Of a DNA stretch of 64,000 bases, positions 18,291 through 27,909 are shown piece by piece. Within the stretch, counting starts at the first letter, position 1, and every line of letters starts with the position of its first letter. The DNA comes from Lysinibacillus fusiformis (GTDB lineage Bacteria > Bacillota > Bacilli > Bacillales_A > Planococcaceae), in NCBI RefSeq assembly GCF_002845985.1, contig NZ_PDFK01000002.1, positions 434,001 through 498,000 of the forward strand, read 5' to 3'. Both the position numbers and the translations under genes were made by a program. Below the pieces are notes generated by a model. It did no database searches. It was not told the origin of the DNA and saw only the letters and a list, made by a program, of their open reading frames with translations.

Positions 18291-19379
18291 TCAATCAAAT
18301 GTAATTTTATTGACTGCATCACGGTCTAATTTTTTAATAACTTCTACCATTAATTTAACAGCGTTATCATAATCATCACGATGTAGGATACCTGCATGTG
18401 AATGGATGTAGCGTGTCGCAATACCGATGGATAGTGCTGGTACGCCATTTGCTGTTACGTGGATGGAGCCAGCGTCTGTCCCACCGCCAGCCATCGCTTC
18501 AAATTGATATGGAATATTGTGCTCATCTGCTACATCTAATACGAATTCACGTAAGCCACGATGTGATACCATAGATGCATCATACACAACGATTTGTGGG
18601 CCAGCACCCATCTTACTAGTTGATTCTTTAGCTGTAACACCTGGCGTGTCTCCTGCTACACCTACATCTACTGCAAATCCAATATCTGGTTGGATTTTAT
18701 GTGTTGCTGTTTTAGCACCGCGAAGCCCCACTTCTTCTTGTACATTCCCTACTGAATAAAGAATGTTAGGATGCTTTTCATTTTGTAACGCTTTCATAAC
18801 ATCAATCGCAATAGCACAACCGATACGGTTATCCCAAGCTTTTGCTAATAGATACTTATCATTTTTCATAACATTAAATTCAAAGTATGGTGTTACCATA
18901 TCGCCAGGACGCACGCCCCACTCAAGTACTTCATCTTTAGAAGCAGCACCAATATCAATAAACATATCTTTAATGTCTACTACTTTATTACGTACATCTG
19001 CAGGTAAAATATGAGGTGGTTTTGAACCAATAACCCCAATCACTTCATCACCCTTGCGAGTAGTAATCGTTACACGCTGTGCAAGCATTACTTGACTCCA
19101 CCAGCCACCTACAGTTTGGAATTTGATAAAGCCTTTGTCATCGATTTGCGTTACCATGAAACCTACTTCATCTAAATGTCCTGCTACGACAATTTTAGGA
19201 CCGTTTTCATCGCCTACTTTTTTAGCAATTACACTACCTAAGTTATCTGTTTCTACAGTGTCTGCATATGGTGCAATGTATTTTTTCATGACCTCACGAG
19301 GTGCACGCTCATTACCTGCAATACCATTCGCATCTGTTAAATCTTTAAACATTTGTAATGTTGAATCTAGTTGTGTCAT
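18291..19379 (-). CDS. ysdC: M42-family metallo-aminopeptidase
   Basis: 362 residues, a co-catalytic zinc aminopeptidase of the M42 (glutamyl aminopeptidase/tetrahedral TET) family. The metal ligands are recognisable: [11 protein letters not shown] (His-Asp), [10 protein letters not shown] (bridging Asp), [14 protein letters not shown] (catalytic Glu-Glu), VDVG and the C-terminal [13 protein letters not shown] (His). It should trim peptides in the cytoplasm. In B. subtilis ysdC lies just beyond rplT-ysdA-ysdB, as here, so this marks the start of the conserved core region. AGGAGG precedes the ATG. Confidence 0.92.
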   Translation of the reverse strand: MTQLDSTLQMFKDLTDANGIAGNERAPREVMKKYIAPYADTVETDNLGSVIAKKVGDENGPKIVVAGHLDEVGFMVTQIDDKGFIKFQTVGGWWSQVMLAQRVTITTRKGDEVIGVIGSKPPHILPADVRNKVVDIKDMFIDIGAASKDEVLEWGVRPGDMVTPYFEFNVMKNDKYLLAKAWDNRIGCAIAIDVMKALQNEKHPNILYSVGNVQEEVGLRGAKTATHKIQPDIGFAVDVGVAGDTPGVTAKESTSKMGAGPQIVVYDASMVSHRGLREFVLDVADEHNIPYQFEAMAGGGTDAGSIHVTANGVPALSIGIATRYIHSHAGILHRDDYDNAVKLMVEVIKKLDRDAVNKITFD

Positions 19380-19473
19380 CCTTTTGCCTCCTACTTCTCG
19401 TATCTACTTTATTATACTTCGTTTACCGAAATATTCCTAGCTTAATCGTCTGAAAATTAGTGTATTTCTTACT

Positions 19474-19959
19474 TTAATATCCTGAACGCTGACGCTGGTA
19501 ATTTTCTTGGTTTTTCTCAATATAAGCGCCAACCACGTCCTCAAATGTAAAACTGAGGTTATACGCGAGTACCCCGTAGCATTGCCAAATGGCTAAGTAG
19601 CGCTCCTTGGTAGGTTGCTGAATAAATGTTAAAATAGCACTTTGTGTCTCTAAAAAAATGGCTGTTAAATCTCGATTTTCTTCTACCACAGGCCACTTTT
19701 CAATCGATGTATAGCCCTTTAATAAGCCAAGCGATAAGATAAAGTGAATAGAATCCACATATTCTTCTAAAATAACCTCACGTGCTGAAGGCCCCTTTGT
19801 GCTCCAAAACTTAAAGCAGCGCGTTTCATTCGCAAGCTCTGCTAACTCTACCATTAAGGCTAAGCCCTTTTCCTGAAACACATCTTGCTGAATATTTTGT
19901 GTTTGCTCGATAAAATCATCCAGCTCTTGTTGCATTGTAAACAATTGTTGTAAATTCAT
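19474..19959 (-). CDS. Dimeric dUTPase-like nucleotide pyrophosphohydrolase
   Basis: 161 residues, all alpha, with the acidic motif of the dUTPase_2/MazG-like superfamily: MVELAELANETRCFKFW (ExxE) and, 20 residues on, EEYVDSIHF (ExxxD). These acidic side chains bind magnesium. The family hydrolyses dUTP to dUMP to keep uracil out of DNA, though substrate can vary. It lies alone between ysdC and the divergent ysdB. Confidence 0.8.
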   Translation of the reverse strand: MNLQQLFTMQQELDDFIEQTQNIQQDVFQEKGLALMVELAELANETRCFKFWSTKGPSAREVILEEYVDSIHFILSLGLLKGYTSIEKWPVVEENRDLTAIFLETQSAILTFIQQPTKERYLAIWQCYGVLAYNLSFTFEDVVGAYIEKNQENYQRQRSGY

Positions 19960-19999
19960 TTTTATCTCCTAAATTTCTAAAAAAATATTTTAAATAAAA

Positions 20000-20026
20000 T
20001 GAAACTATTTGACCTCTCTAATCGTA
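20000..20026 (+). promoter_or_regulatory. Sigma-W-like ECF promoter upstream of ysdB
   Basis: TGAAAC, a 17-nt spacer and CGTA match the sigma-W consensus (TGAAAC N16-17 CGTA), about 40 nt before the ysdB start. B. subtilis ysdB is a known sigma-W regulon member, which supports the call. Confidence 0.8.
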
Positions 20027-20066
20027 TAGGAAAGAATAACCTTTCTTCAAGGGGGAAAATTTAAAA

Positions 20067-20462
20067 ATGTTGCCGTTACTAATTCGACTTGCTGTGATAG
20101 CGCTTATTATCTATGTATTTTATAAAGCGATTCGTTATATAACCGATCCTAAACGCAAACTTGATGAAGCCTATGAAAAAGGCCAATATTATTTTTACGA
20201 TGACGTTAAAAATGTGCGAAAGAATTTCTTCATTTCCTATAAGGGTGCTCTTTTTGAAGGTGAAAAATACCTAGGCACGACAGAGGATGCTTTCGAGGTT
20301 GTGACTATTTTTGTCGGTGCGCGTGACGCTGCGACGCTGCAAGGCCTCTCCAAAAGCGACTTTGAATATTTACAGCAGGAAATTTTATTGAACTATCCAA
20401 ACGCAAAAATTAATTGGAAGCAGCCCATTGAACAGCTTATGCGGAACACATCCCCATCATGA
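20067..20462 (+). CDS. ysdB: YsdB-like sigma-W-regulated membrane-anchored protein
   Basis: 131 residues: one N-terminal membrane helix (about 3-20, LLIRLAVIALIIYVFY) and a basic cytoplasmic part containing DPKRKLDEAYEKGQYYFYDD and a region around residues 65-110 that may bind a ligand. The function in B. subtilis is unknown; it belongs to the cell-envelope stress (sigma-W) regulon. It is the only plus-strand gene in the ysdC-infC block, preceded by GGGGGAAA and a sigma-W-like promoter. Confidence 0.75.
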   Translation: MLPLLIRLAVIALIIYVFYKAIRYITDPKRKLDEAYEKGQYYFYDDVKNVRKNFFISYKGALFEGEKYLGTTEDAFEVVTIFVGARDAATLQGLSKSDFEYLQQEILLNYPNAKINWKQPIEQLMRNTSPS

Positions 20463-20486
20463 GGATGTGTTTTTAATTCATGTCAA

Positions 20487-20750
20487 TTATGACCACAATT
20501 GTACAATGATAAAAATTTGAATGGCTGCTAATAGTGGAAAACCAAATGCAAAACGATTGTGGCGTGTTTTATGGCGGAATAAATACATACCTAGCACGCC
20601 ACCTCCTGCCCCTCCTGCTATGGCAAGCGTAAACAACGTGCGCTCCGCAATACGCCATTCATGTTTTTTAGCACGTGATTTATCCATACCCATTAAAATG
20701 AGCAGCACAATCGATACAATGCTCATATACGCTAATAATGCTTGTCCCAT
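20487..20750 (-). CDS. ysdA: YsdA-like DUF1294 membrane protein
   Basis: 87 residues with three hydrophobic helices and the DUF1294 pattern DKSRAKKHEWRIAERTLF followed by GGxxG and FRHKT. Function unknown. Position after rplT matches B. subtilis ysdA. A strong terminator separates it from rplT (20,796-20,831), so it probably has its own promoter. GGAG is 7 nt upstream of the ATG. Confidence 0.85.
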   Translation of the reverse strand: MGQALLAYMSIVSIVLLILMGMDKSRAKKHEWRIAERTLFTLAIAGGAGGGVLGMYLFRHKTRHNRFAFGFPLLAAIQIFIIVQLWS

Positions 20751-20795
20751 TTCTTACTCCTTTATCTAGAAAACGTTATACTACTAATCTAACAC

Positions 20796-20831
20796 AAAAA
20801 AGACTGATGGAAAAATCCATCAGTCTTTTTT
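20796..20831 (-). terminator. Terminator of the infC-rpmI-rplT operon
   Basis: A perfect hairpin: GACTGATGGA and TCCATCAGTC flank a 3-nt loop, with A/T runs on both sides. It should work well on the minus strand and possibly on both. Confidence 0.9.
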
Positions 20832-20833
20832 AA

Positions 20834-20901
20834 CACCTGTCGCTTATGCTTTCGGTGCAGAAAATTCCTATTTTGCACCTGCCGCTGCGCTTTCGGTGCA
20901 G

Positions 20902-20904
<3 letters not shown>
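20834..20904. repeat. Two tandem copies of a 29-30 bp hairpin-forming element
   Basis: Copy 1 (20,834-20,863) and copy 2 (20,876-20,904) both begin CACCTG and end CTTTCGGTGCAGAAA, differing at a few internal positions. In each copy CACC can pair with GGTG, so each may fold. They lie between the rplT stop and its terminator. This looks like a small REP-type intergenic element; copy number elsewhere is unknown. Confidence 0.6.
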
Positions 20905-21322
<418 letters not shown>

Positions 21323-21341
21323 TTAGTATTTTTGTAGTCAA

Positions 21342-21542
21342 TTATTTCATGTAAACAAGTAAAGATTTGATGCGTTTGAAGTCACCAGATGAAACGATGT
21401 TTGCTTTACGTAAGTGACGTTTTTGTTTCGTAGATTTGTTTGCGAATAAGTGGCTTCCATAAGCACGGTCATATTTTAATTTACCTGAACCCGTTTTTTT
21501 GAAACGTTTCGCAGCTCCACGGTGAGTTTTCATTTTTGGCAT
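21342..21542 (-). CDS. rpmI: 50S ribosomal protein L35
   Basis: 66 residues: [23 protein letters not shown] is the family hallmark, followed by the basic [11 protein letters not shown] segment. Between infC and rplT, as in most Bacillales, and co-transcribed with them. Confidence 0.98.
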   Translation of the reverse strand: MPKMKTHRGAAKRFKKTGSGKLKYDRAYGSHLFANKSTKQKRHLRKANIVSSGDFKRIKSLLVYMK

Positions 21543-21573
21543 GTCGAATTCCTCCTAAACTGTTCGTCTAATA

Positions 21574-22089
21574 TTATTTCTCGTTCTTTGGTTGAAGAAC
21601 TAAGAACATGCTTCGGCCTTCCATCTTCGGTTTTTGTTCTACCGTTGATACTTCAGCACAAGCTTCAGCAAAACGATCTAACACACGTTGACCAATGTCC
21701 TTATGTGTAATCGCACGACCTTTGAAACGTAAGCTACATTTTACTTTATCGCCTTTTTCAAGGAATTTAATCGCATTACGTAACTTCGTTTGGAAATCAT
21801 GCTCATCGATTGATGGGCTCAAACGAACCTCTTTCATGACGATGACCTTTTGATTTTTACGAATTTCACGGTCTTTCTTTTGCTGTTCAAACTTAAATTT
21901 ACCATAGTCCATGATACGAGCGACTGGCGGCTTGGCTTGAGGGGCCACAAGGACAAGATCCAAGTTTACACGAGTGGCGATTTCTAGCGCTTCATTACGT
22001 GTCTTTACACCAAGCTGGTCACCATTGTGATCGATTAATCGAAGTTCACGTGCGCGAATGCCTTCGTTTACATACATGTCTTTGCTAAT
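21574..22089 (-). CDS. infC: Translation initiation factor IF-3, AUU start
   Basis: 171 residues from the ATT at 22,089: (M)[18 protein letters not shown], which matches Bacillus and Geobacillus IF3 (SKDxxxNExIRARE). The first ATG (22,077) would cut 4 residues. GGAGGTG lies 7-9 nt before the ATT. IF3 rejects non-AUG starts, so this codon gives the known autoregulation. The N-domain (to about 75), the linker rich in Lys/Arg ([15 protein letters not shown]), and the C-domain ([21 protein letters not shown]-like RFKGRAITH) are all present. Confidence 0.95.
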   Translation of the reverse strand: MSKDMYVNEGIRARELRLIDHNGDQLGVKTRNEALEIATRVNLDLVLVAPQAKPPVARIMDYGKFKFEQQKKDREIRKNQKVIVMKEVRLSPSIDEHDFQTKLRNAIKFLEKGDKVKCSLRFKGRAITHKDIGQRVLDRFAEACAEVSTVEQKPKMEGRSMFLVLQPKNEK

Positions 22090-22095
22090 AGTAAT

Positions 22096-22348
22096 CCACC
22101 TCCAAGTAGTTGTCGCGAATACATGGTTTGGGCAAAGTCTTGCCCGGTTGAACGGTACATCCTCTTGTCATGTCCATAAAAAAAGGACGGACATTTTTGA
22201 AGATGTCCGCCCGCTATATGTGCATGCGCAAGTCTACGCAAAACAATTCAACGTGTCATACCTGTTCACAGCCTTTAAAGCGTTGTATCAGGTGAGAAGC
22301 GGGCAGCCTCTACTTCAACCACAAACTTTGTATTCATTAACCTTAACT
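22096..22348 (-). promoter_or_regulatory. L20-type leader of infC-rpmI-rplT
   Basis: About 250 nt of untranslated leader between the promoter and the infC ribosome binding site, ending in an intrinsic terminator. Position, operon and attenuator fit the L20-binding leader known from B. subtilis, in which excess L20 promotes premature termination. I did not fold the leader; the rRNA-mimic fold should be checked with a covariance model. Confidence 0.75.
22177..22212 (-). terminator. Attenuator in the infC leader
   Basis: A stem GGACGGACAT / ATGTCCGCCC (one non-Watson-Crick pair) followed by seven U on the minus strand, about 90 nt upstream of the infC start. Confidence 0.88.
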
Positions 22349-22377
22349 ATATTAGCATGTATATGATAAGCTGTCAA
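22349..22377 (-). promoter_or_regulatory. Sigma-A promoter of infC-rpmI-rplT
   Basis: TTGACA (22,377-22,372), a 17-nt spacer and TAATAT (22,354-22,349) on the minus strand: a near-consensus strong promoter at the start of the leader. Confidence 0.85.
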
Positions 22378-22491
22378 ATGTTTATTTTCTTATCACTACT
22401 AGCTTAGCCTAAATGCAAATGTTCTATACAAAAACAAGATTCATTTTACACAGAAACCCTCACTTTGGCAAGCGTACTTTATTATGAAAGC

Positions 22492-24423
22492 TTATTTTGT
22501 AATTTCGGCTTTTATAGTTGCTAGGAAATCCTCAAAGCTAATTGTTTCTGAATCTTTTGAGCCATAGCGTCGAACATTTACGCCATTCGCCTCTACTTCC
22601 TTGTCACCAATTACTAGCATATACGGAATCTTTTTCATTTGTGCTTCACGGATTTTATAGCCTAATTTCTCTTCACGATCATCCATTTCCACACGTAAGC
22701 CAGCTGCTGTTAATTGCTCTTCAATTTGTTTTGCATAGTCGAAGTGGGCTTCATTCGATACTGGAATAACTTCTACTTGTACTGGTGCTAACCAAGTTGG
22801 GAATGCCCCTTTGTATTCTTCAATTAAGAAGGCAACGAAACGTTCCATTGTTGATACAACTCCACGGTGAATAACAACTGGACGATGTGGTTTTCCATCT
22901 TCCCCAACATACGTTAAGTCAAATCGCTCTGGTAATAAGAAGTCTAATTGAACTGTAGATAAAGTTTCTTCTTTACCAATCGCTGTTTTTACTTGAACGT
23001 CAAGTTTAGGACCATAGAATGCCGCTTCACCTTCTGCTTCGAAGTAATCTAAGCCAAGCTCATCCATTGCTTCTTTTAACATGCTTTGTGCTCTTTCCCA
23101 CATTGCATCATCATCGAAGTATTTTTCAGTATCTGCTGGGTCGCGATAAGATAAACGGAATGAGTAATCATTTAAATCGAAATCTTTATAAACCTCTAAA
23201 ATTAACTGTACTACTTTTTGGAACTCCGCTTTAATTTGATCTGGACGAACAAAAATATGTGCATCGTTTAAAGTCATTCCTCGTACACGTTGTAAACCTG
23301 AAACCGCTCCTGACATTTCATAACGGTGCATTGTACCAAGCTCTGCAATACGTAATGGTAGGTTACGATAAGAATGCATGCTGTTTTTGTATACCATCAT
23401 ATGGTGAGGACAGTTCATCGGACGCATAATTAATGTCTCGTTATCCATCTCCATTGGTGGGAAAATAGAATCTTGGTAATGATCCCAGTGACCCGAAGTT
23501 TGATAAAGCTCTTTCGAACCTAATACAGGTGTATAAACATGTTTATAACCTAGTGATAATTCTTTATCGACAATATAACGTTCAATAACACGACGAATTG
23601 TTGCACCATTTGGTAACCAAAGTGGTAAACCTTGACCTACTTTTTGAGAAGTTGTAAATAGTTCTAACTCTTTCCCGATTTTACGGTGATCACGTTCTTT
23701 TGCTTCTTCTAGCATTTGTAGGTGATGTTTTAATTCTTCTTTTTTGAAGAACGCTGTACCATAAATACGTTGTAGCATTTTGTTATCAGAGTTCCCTCTC
23801 CAATATGCACCTGCTAATGATAACAGCTTGAATTCACGTAGTTTCCCAGTTGATGGTACGTGAATACCACGGCAAAGATCGAAAAACTCGCCTTGATAAT
23901 AAATAGATACTTGCTCATCTGCTGGAATGGCCTCAAGTAATTCTAATTTGTATTCATCGCCAATCTCCTCATAGATTGCTTGTGCTTCGGCACGGCTTAC
24001 ATTTTTACGTTCTACCTCTAGGTTTTCAGCAATAATTTTTTTCATTTCTTTTTCAATTGTTGGCAAATCTTCAGCAGTAATTGGTGTTGGTGAGTCAATA
24101 TCATAGTAGAAACCACCTTCAATGACTGGGCCAATACCAAGCTTCACATCTGGGAATAGACGTTTAATAGCTTGTGCTGTTAAATGGGCAGTAGAGTGAC
24201 GTAAAATTTCAAGTGCTTCCACATCATCTTGTGTAATAATCGCAATTGTTGCATCCTCTTCAATTGGTGCTTTTAAATCTACTAACACACCATTGATTTT
24301 ACCGGCATAAGCTTTTTTACGTAAGCCAGGGCTAATAGATAATGCTACATCATCAGTTGATGTACCTTTTGCAAATTCCTTTACAGCGCCATCTGGGAAA
24401 GTTAATTTAATCATTTCTGACAT
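22492..24423 (-). CDS. thrS: Threonyl-tRNA synthetase
   Basis: 643 residues, full length. It has a TGS domain (1-62), a second editing domain with [10 protein letters not shown] (His pair for hydrolysing Ser-tRNA), and a class II catalytic core with MNCPHHM (zinc/threonine site), motif 2 MHRYEMSG...LQRVRGM and motif 3 [14 protein letters not shown]. The C-terminal anticodon-binding domain is intact. A T-box leader controls it by charging of tRNA-Thr. Confidence 0.98.
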   Translation of the reverse strand: MSEMIKLTFPDGAVKEFAKGTSTDDVALSISPGLRKKAYAGKINGVLVDLKAPIEEDATIAIITQDDVEALEILRHSTAHLTAQAIKRLFPDVKLGIGPVIEGGFYYDIDSPTPITAEDLPTIEKEMKKIIAENLEVERKNVSRAEAQAIYEEIGDEYKLELLEAIPADEQVSIYYQGEFFDLCRGIHVPSTGKLREFKLLSLAGAYWRGNSDNKMLQRIYGTAFFKKEELKHHLQMLEEAKERDHRKIGKELELFTTSQKVGQGLPLWLPNGATIRRVIERYIVDKELSLGYKHVYTPVLGSKELYQTSGHWDHYQDSIFPPMEMDNETLIMRPMNCPHHMMVYKNSMHSYRNLPLRIAELGTMHRYEMSGAVSGLQRVRGMTLNDAHIFVRPDQIKAEFQKVVQLILEVYKDFDLNDYSFRLSYRDPADTEKYFDDDAMWERAQSMLKEAMDELGLDYFEAEGEAAFYGPKLDVQVKTAIGKEETLSTVQLDFLLPERFDLTYVGEDGKPHRPVVIHRGVVSTMERFVAFLIEEYKGAFPTWLAPVQVEVIPVSNEAHFDYAKQIEEQLTAAGLRVEMDDREEKLGYKIREAQMKKIPYMLVIGDKEVEANGVNVRRYGSKDSETISFEDFLATIKAEITK

Positions 24424-24620
24424 ATTCTTTGCACTCCTTCATTTTGTTGAATACATAATGCTTGATGATTAGCTTGAGTCATTGTTTGTGTGACTTCGGC
24501 TTGAATTGAGCGGGGTCCTACTCGGTTAGAGTGGAGACATTACTTTCATGAGCTACTTCTTTCCTTTTATGAGCGGAGCCACCATTTCACACAACGATTT
24601 CAATGAAATCTGAGACAAAT
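24424..24620 (-). other. Spacer between the T-box terminator and thrS
   Basis: About 200 nt between the leader terminator and the thrS start; together with the T-box this makes a 500-nt gene-free stretch. Apart from the thrS ribosome binding region I see no further structure, and no gene in either strand is convincing. Confidence 0.5.
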
Positions 24621-24876
24621 AAAAAAGCCCCGTCCCTACGAAAGGGACGAAGCGTATGCTCGTGGTTCCACCCTTCTTCCTTCCGACTTATCCAAAGTCA
24701 GACGAAGCTCAAGGCTAGCTAACGGGCTAGGGACCGGCGAAAGATTATCCCTTTCGCTGCTCAGTAGGTAGTAAATGATGTGCTCACACTAGGAAGTTTT
24801 CAGCCAATGACTTCCCTCTCTATAAGCCGATACACAAAATTCATGTCCTCATCAATGCATATTGATATTAAGTATA
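24621..24876 (-). promoter_or_regulatory. T-box riboswitch of thrS
   Basis: The minus strand reads the universal T-box AGGGTGGAACCACG (24,676-24,661 region), then a terminator, CGTCCCT / AGGGACG with six U (24,655-24,621). The upstream 150-200 nt would form stem I and the specifier loop. A Thr codon is expected as specifier (an ACC occurs in a suitable stretch), but I did not fold it. Uncharged tRNA-Thr should stabilise the antiterminator. Confidence 0.92.
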
Positions 24877-24882
24877 TGAGTC

Positions 24883-24911
24883 AGTATACGCTCGATTGTC
24901 GAAAAATGCAA
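24883..24911 (-). promoter_or_regulatory. Sigma-A promoter of thrS
   Basis: TTGCAT, a 17-nt spacer and TATACT on the minus strand, just below the dnaI stop and upstream of the T-box leader. Confidence 0.65.
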
Positions 24912-24925
24912 CTATCAATGCCATG

Positions 24926-25864
24926 TTACATTCTACGATTATTACCTCGCATTTCAATGGGCTCAGTCAAGGCTTTTATTCGTTCCATAATACGTCCTGC
25001 CTTTACAACCTCGATATCACCTTTTTGTGACTGTGCTAAATGATGCTCTAATTCATCGTAATTAAAATTAGATGTAATAAACGTTGGCAATTGCTCTGCC
25101 ATACGATAATGGAAAATAGTTCCTAATATTTCATCTCGTGTCCAAGCCGTCATCGTTTCTGCGCCTAAATCATCTAGCATTAAAACAGGAGCTTTTTTTA
25201 TATAATCAATTTTCTCGTTCAAGGTATTGTCGCCAATGGCGTTTTTCATTTCTCGTAAAAACTCTGGAACAAAAACCACAACAGAGCGAATTTTAGTGGA
25301 CGCTAATTCATTAGCTAGTGCTCCAAGTACAAAAGATTTCCCTACACCAAATTTACCGTATAAGTAAAAACCTTTTGAAGGTAATTGACCTGTTTCTTTT
25401 GTCATTTTTACAAATTGAGCTGCCTTTTGTGCAATTGTCACACGTGATTCATCATCAATACTTAAATCTTGAATAGTTGCTTGAAGCACGTCTTTTGGCA
25501 TGTGCATACTGGCAATCATATTCGCAACATCTCGACGTTCTTCTTCTCTGATTTTTTGCTCACAGCGTACATAGTCCATTTCAATAGAATTCCGTACTAC
25601 CCTTAATGTAGGAAGGAAGCCTTTTAAATAGTTTGTACAATGTTCCGTATTGTCACAGCCACAGCACTCAGTAGATTGACTAATAAACTCATGAAGCTTA
25701 GGTAAATTTCGCTCTATATTGTCATAGTTTAATTCATCTGCATGCTGAGCTAAGAATTCCTGCACACGTGGATGTTCTAAAATTTCACGTCGCATTGCTT
25801 CATAGCGTTCTTGAAACGAGGGTACATTAATTGCTCGTTTTAATGGTCCATTTATAGGTTCGAT
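24926..25864 (-). CDS. dnaI: Helicase loader DnaI, apparent AUC start
   Basis: 312 residues if it starts at ATC 25,864; 289 from the first ATG (25,795). The extra residues, EPINGPLKRAINVPSFQERYEAM, match B. subtilis DnaI (MEPIGRSLQGVTGRPDFQKRLEQM) from its first residue, and the ATC falls exactly on the Met. GAAGGTGA lies 7-9 nt upstream, with an in-frame TGA before it. The N-terminal zinc domain has CCGC...C; the AAA+ domain has Walker A YGKFGVGKS and Walker B VLMLDDLGAE. DnaI loads the replicative helicase with DnaB and DnaD. Follows dnaB by 18 nt. Confidence 0.9.
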   Translation of the reverse strand: MEPINGPLKRAINVPSFQERYEAMRREILEHPRVQEFLAQHADELNYDNIERNLPKLHEFISQSTECCGCDNTEHCTNYLKGFLPTLRVVRNSIEMDYVRCEQKIREEERRDVANMIASMHMPKDVLQATIQDLSIDDESRVTIAQKAAQFVKMTKETGQLPSKGFYLYGKFGVGKSFVLGALANELASTKIRSVVVFVPEFLREMKNAIGDNTLNEKIDYIKKAPVLMLDDLGAETMTAWTRDEILGTIFHYRMAEQLPTFITSNFNYDELEHHLAQSQKGDIEVVKAGRIMERIKALTEPIEMRGNNRRM

Positions 25865-25882
25865 AGTTGTTCACCTTCTTTA

Positions 25883-27247
25883 CTATTCACTTTTTCCTAG
25901 CATCTCTAATATTTTCTGTCGCTCTTTTTCAAAATCTATTGTGCTAGAAGTAGATTCCTCTTGTTTTTCATTCCGTTTATAGAACCATTCAGGCACTTTT
26001 TCTTCACGTTGCTGTCCTGAACGTCTTTTGTTTTGCTGATTCGTTTTACTTGTAGTCTGTGGCTTATTTTTCCAAGCCGTATATTTATCATGCTCTTGAC
26101 GTGCAAGCTCCATAGCTTCCTTGGCTGTTTGAACATTTTTACGTACCCAGTGATCCGCAATCGTTTCCACATATTTTTTTGGCAGCTTCATATCTGTCGT
26201 TAGCATAACGTATTCTAACAAAGCATTGACCACTCCAATAGGCATACCATGCTGAACGATTAAATTTTCCGCTAGCTGGACAGAAGTTTGCAAAGGCTCT
26301 TTTCCATTATTAATATCACGTAACACTTGTACAGGTGCTGTCGTTTCTAAATAGTGTTGGAGCTCTTGATCCTTCGTTTTTTGCCCTGCTTCTGCTGCTG
26401 GTAATGGTTCAGTTACCCGTGCTAATTTTGGCGGCTCCTTTGACACGGTTAATTTATAAAAATCGGCAGCAGCCTTACGTAAACGTTCCTGGGAAATTCC
26501 TAAATCATCATCCAAAGCAAGAATCACAACTTTTTGCATATCAAGGGCCGTTAAATGATATAAAAACGCCAGTTTTGCTATCGCTTCACGTACTTCTAAT
26601 GTCAGCAAATTGGAAGGTACCAATTGCTCTGACAAACCTGCTTGTAATAGCTCAAAATCAAATTGCTCCAAATAAAAAGGATATACTTTCGGTTGTTTAT
26701 CCTTATGACTCGTATCTACTTGTATATCTGCTGGAATATTAGCGTGAACAGGCTTAAAGACATCAATAAAGGCACGGGACACATCCTTAAGCTCCGTATC
26801 CTTTATTGGTGACATAAAGCGCTGACGTAAATTTCGATAGGCCTGTTCGCCAATTTTGCTAAACAAAAACATCGACAGCAACGGGTCTTTCATAAAGCTA
26901 TCTGCATCTAGTGGGCGCTGTAGCTCATATAAAAAACTACGCTCACCAGCATTTTCCTTTTTCCATGTACGCAGCAAACCAATTGCCTCTAGTGCAATAC
27001 GAGCTTCAAACACTTTACCAATGGGCAATCCAAGCACATTCATTAAATAATAATGTGTCATTTGTTGTTTTGGCATTTGCTCTGCTTCCGCCCATAATGT
27101 TAAATAAAGGCTGATTGGCTCTGAACCCGTTAATGGTTGATAAAATAATGTAACTAATTGACGCTCCTGTGTAGAAAATGCATGAGGTAGACGAATGTCG
27201 AAAGGATCGCCAGGCTGCAATTCCTTATATAAATGAATCAACGTCAT
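25883..27247 (-). CDS. dnaB: Replication initiation and membrane attachment protein DnaB
   Basis: 454 residues, similar to the Firmicutes DnaB (not the helicase), with DnaD-like winged-helix and DDBH2 domains; the C-terminal YVMLTTDMKLPKKYVETIADHWVRKNVQTAKEAMELA segment (shown in parts) is the DDBH2 signature region. It acts with DnaD and DnaI in helicase loading at oriC and at restart sites. The C-terminal 60 residues are basic and low in complexity. It sits in nrdR-dnaB-dnaI, 16 nt after nrdR. Confidence 0.92.
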   Translation of the reverse strand: MTLIHLYKELQPGDPFDIRLPHAFSTQERQLVTLFYQPLTGSEPISLYLTLWAEAEQMPKQQMTHYYLMNVLGLPIGKVFEARIALEAIGLLRTWKKENAGERSFLYELQRPLDADSFMKDPLLSMFLFSKIGEQAYRNLRQRFMSPIKDTELKDVSRAFIDVFKPVHANIPADIQVDTSHKDKQPKVYPFYLEQFDFELLQAGLSEQLVPSNLLTLEVREAIAKLAFLYHLTALDMQKVVILALDDDLGISQERLRKAAADFYKLTVSKEPPKLARVTEPLPAAEAGQKTKDQELQHYLETTAPVQVLRDINNGKEPLQTSVQLAENLIVQHGMPIGVVNALLEYVMLTTDMKLPKKYVETIADHWVRKNVQTAKEAMELARQEHDKYTAWKNKPQTTSKTNQQNKRRSGQQREEKVPEWFYKRNEKQEESTSSTIDFEKERQKILEMLGKSE

Positions 27248-27263
27248 TCATCCTCTCTGTTTG

Positions 27264-27734
27264 CTATAATTTCTTCTCCGTCTGACGTTGAATAATGTCC
27301 TTTATTTCCTCAATAAAGACATTGATATCTTTAAACTGACGGTAAACCGATGCAAAACGCACATAAGCGACCTCATCGATTTTGGCTAGGCGGTCCATTA
27401 CCATTTCACCAACATCTTCTGAACGTACTTCTGAATTTCCAATACGGCGAAGATCCTTTTCAATTGACAGGACAAGCTCCTCCAGTACATCAAGCGCCAC
27501 TGGACGTTTTTCACAAGCACGAATAAGCCCACGAAGTACCTTCTCACGGCTAAACTCCTCTCGTGAACCTTCCTTTTTCACTACAACTAATGGTGTTTCT
27601 TCAATCTTTTCAAACGTTGTAAAACGGAAGCCACATGACTCACATTCACGACGTCTACGAATTTCTTTGTTATCATCTACTGGCCTCGAATCCACAACAC
27701 GCGTTCCGTTAAATTGGCAAGATGGACATCTCAT
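27264..27734 (-). CDS. nrdR: Transcriptional repressor NrdR
   Basis: 156 residues. The N-terminal zinc ribbon has MRCPSC and CESCGFRF (CxxC pairs), with ATTFE-like TTFEKIE after it; the ATP-cone domain follows ([19 protein letters not shown]). NrdR senses ATP/dATP and represses ribonucleotide reductase genes through NrdR boxes. Same position as ytcG in B. subtilis, next to dnaB. Confidence 0.97.
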   Translation of the reverse strand: MRCPSCQFNGTRVVDSRPVDDNKEIRRRRECESCGFRFTTFEKIEETPLVVVKKEGSREEFSREKVLRGLIRACEKRPVALDVLEELVLSIEKDLRRIGNSEVRSEDVGEMVMDRLAKIDEVAYVRFASVYRQFKDINVFIEEIKDIIQRQTEKKL

Positions 27735-27865
27735 ATAATTACTCTCCTGATTTACAACATTTTAATATTTCTATTATAACAAATTTCCTACATGTAAGAA
27801 AAGTGCATTCATGTTTGTGTGCTCATGATAAACCTAAAGAACCTAAAGCACAAGGAAAGTTTCTC

Positions 27866-27909
27866 CAAAAAAAGAGCACATTGAAACCATGTCGATTTCA
27901 ATGTGCTCT
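27866..27909 (-). terminator. Terminator of gapB
   Basis: A 14-bp stem AGAGCACATTGAAA / TTTCAATGTGCTCT followed by seven U on the minus strand. Confidence 0.92.

Noticed and set aside
19123..19440. 105-codon plus-strand frame opposite ysdC
   Set aside because: Antisense to conserved M42 metal-binding region; no start context.
22058..22366. 102-codon plus-strand frame in the infC leader
   Set aside because: Lies antisense to the leader and attenuator; cysteine-, histidine- and leucine-rich composition looks non-coding.
24780..25043. 87-codon plus-strand frame over the T-box promoter and dnaI end
   Set aside because: Overlaps the thrS leader and the conserved dnaI 3' end on the other strand; no supporting feature.
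27382..27738. 118-codon plus-strand frame opposite nrdR
   Set aside because: Serine/arginine-rich antisense shadow of nrdR.
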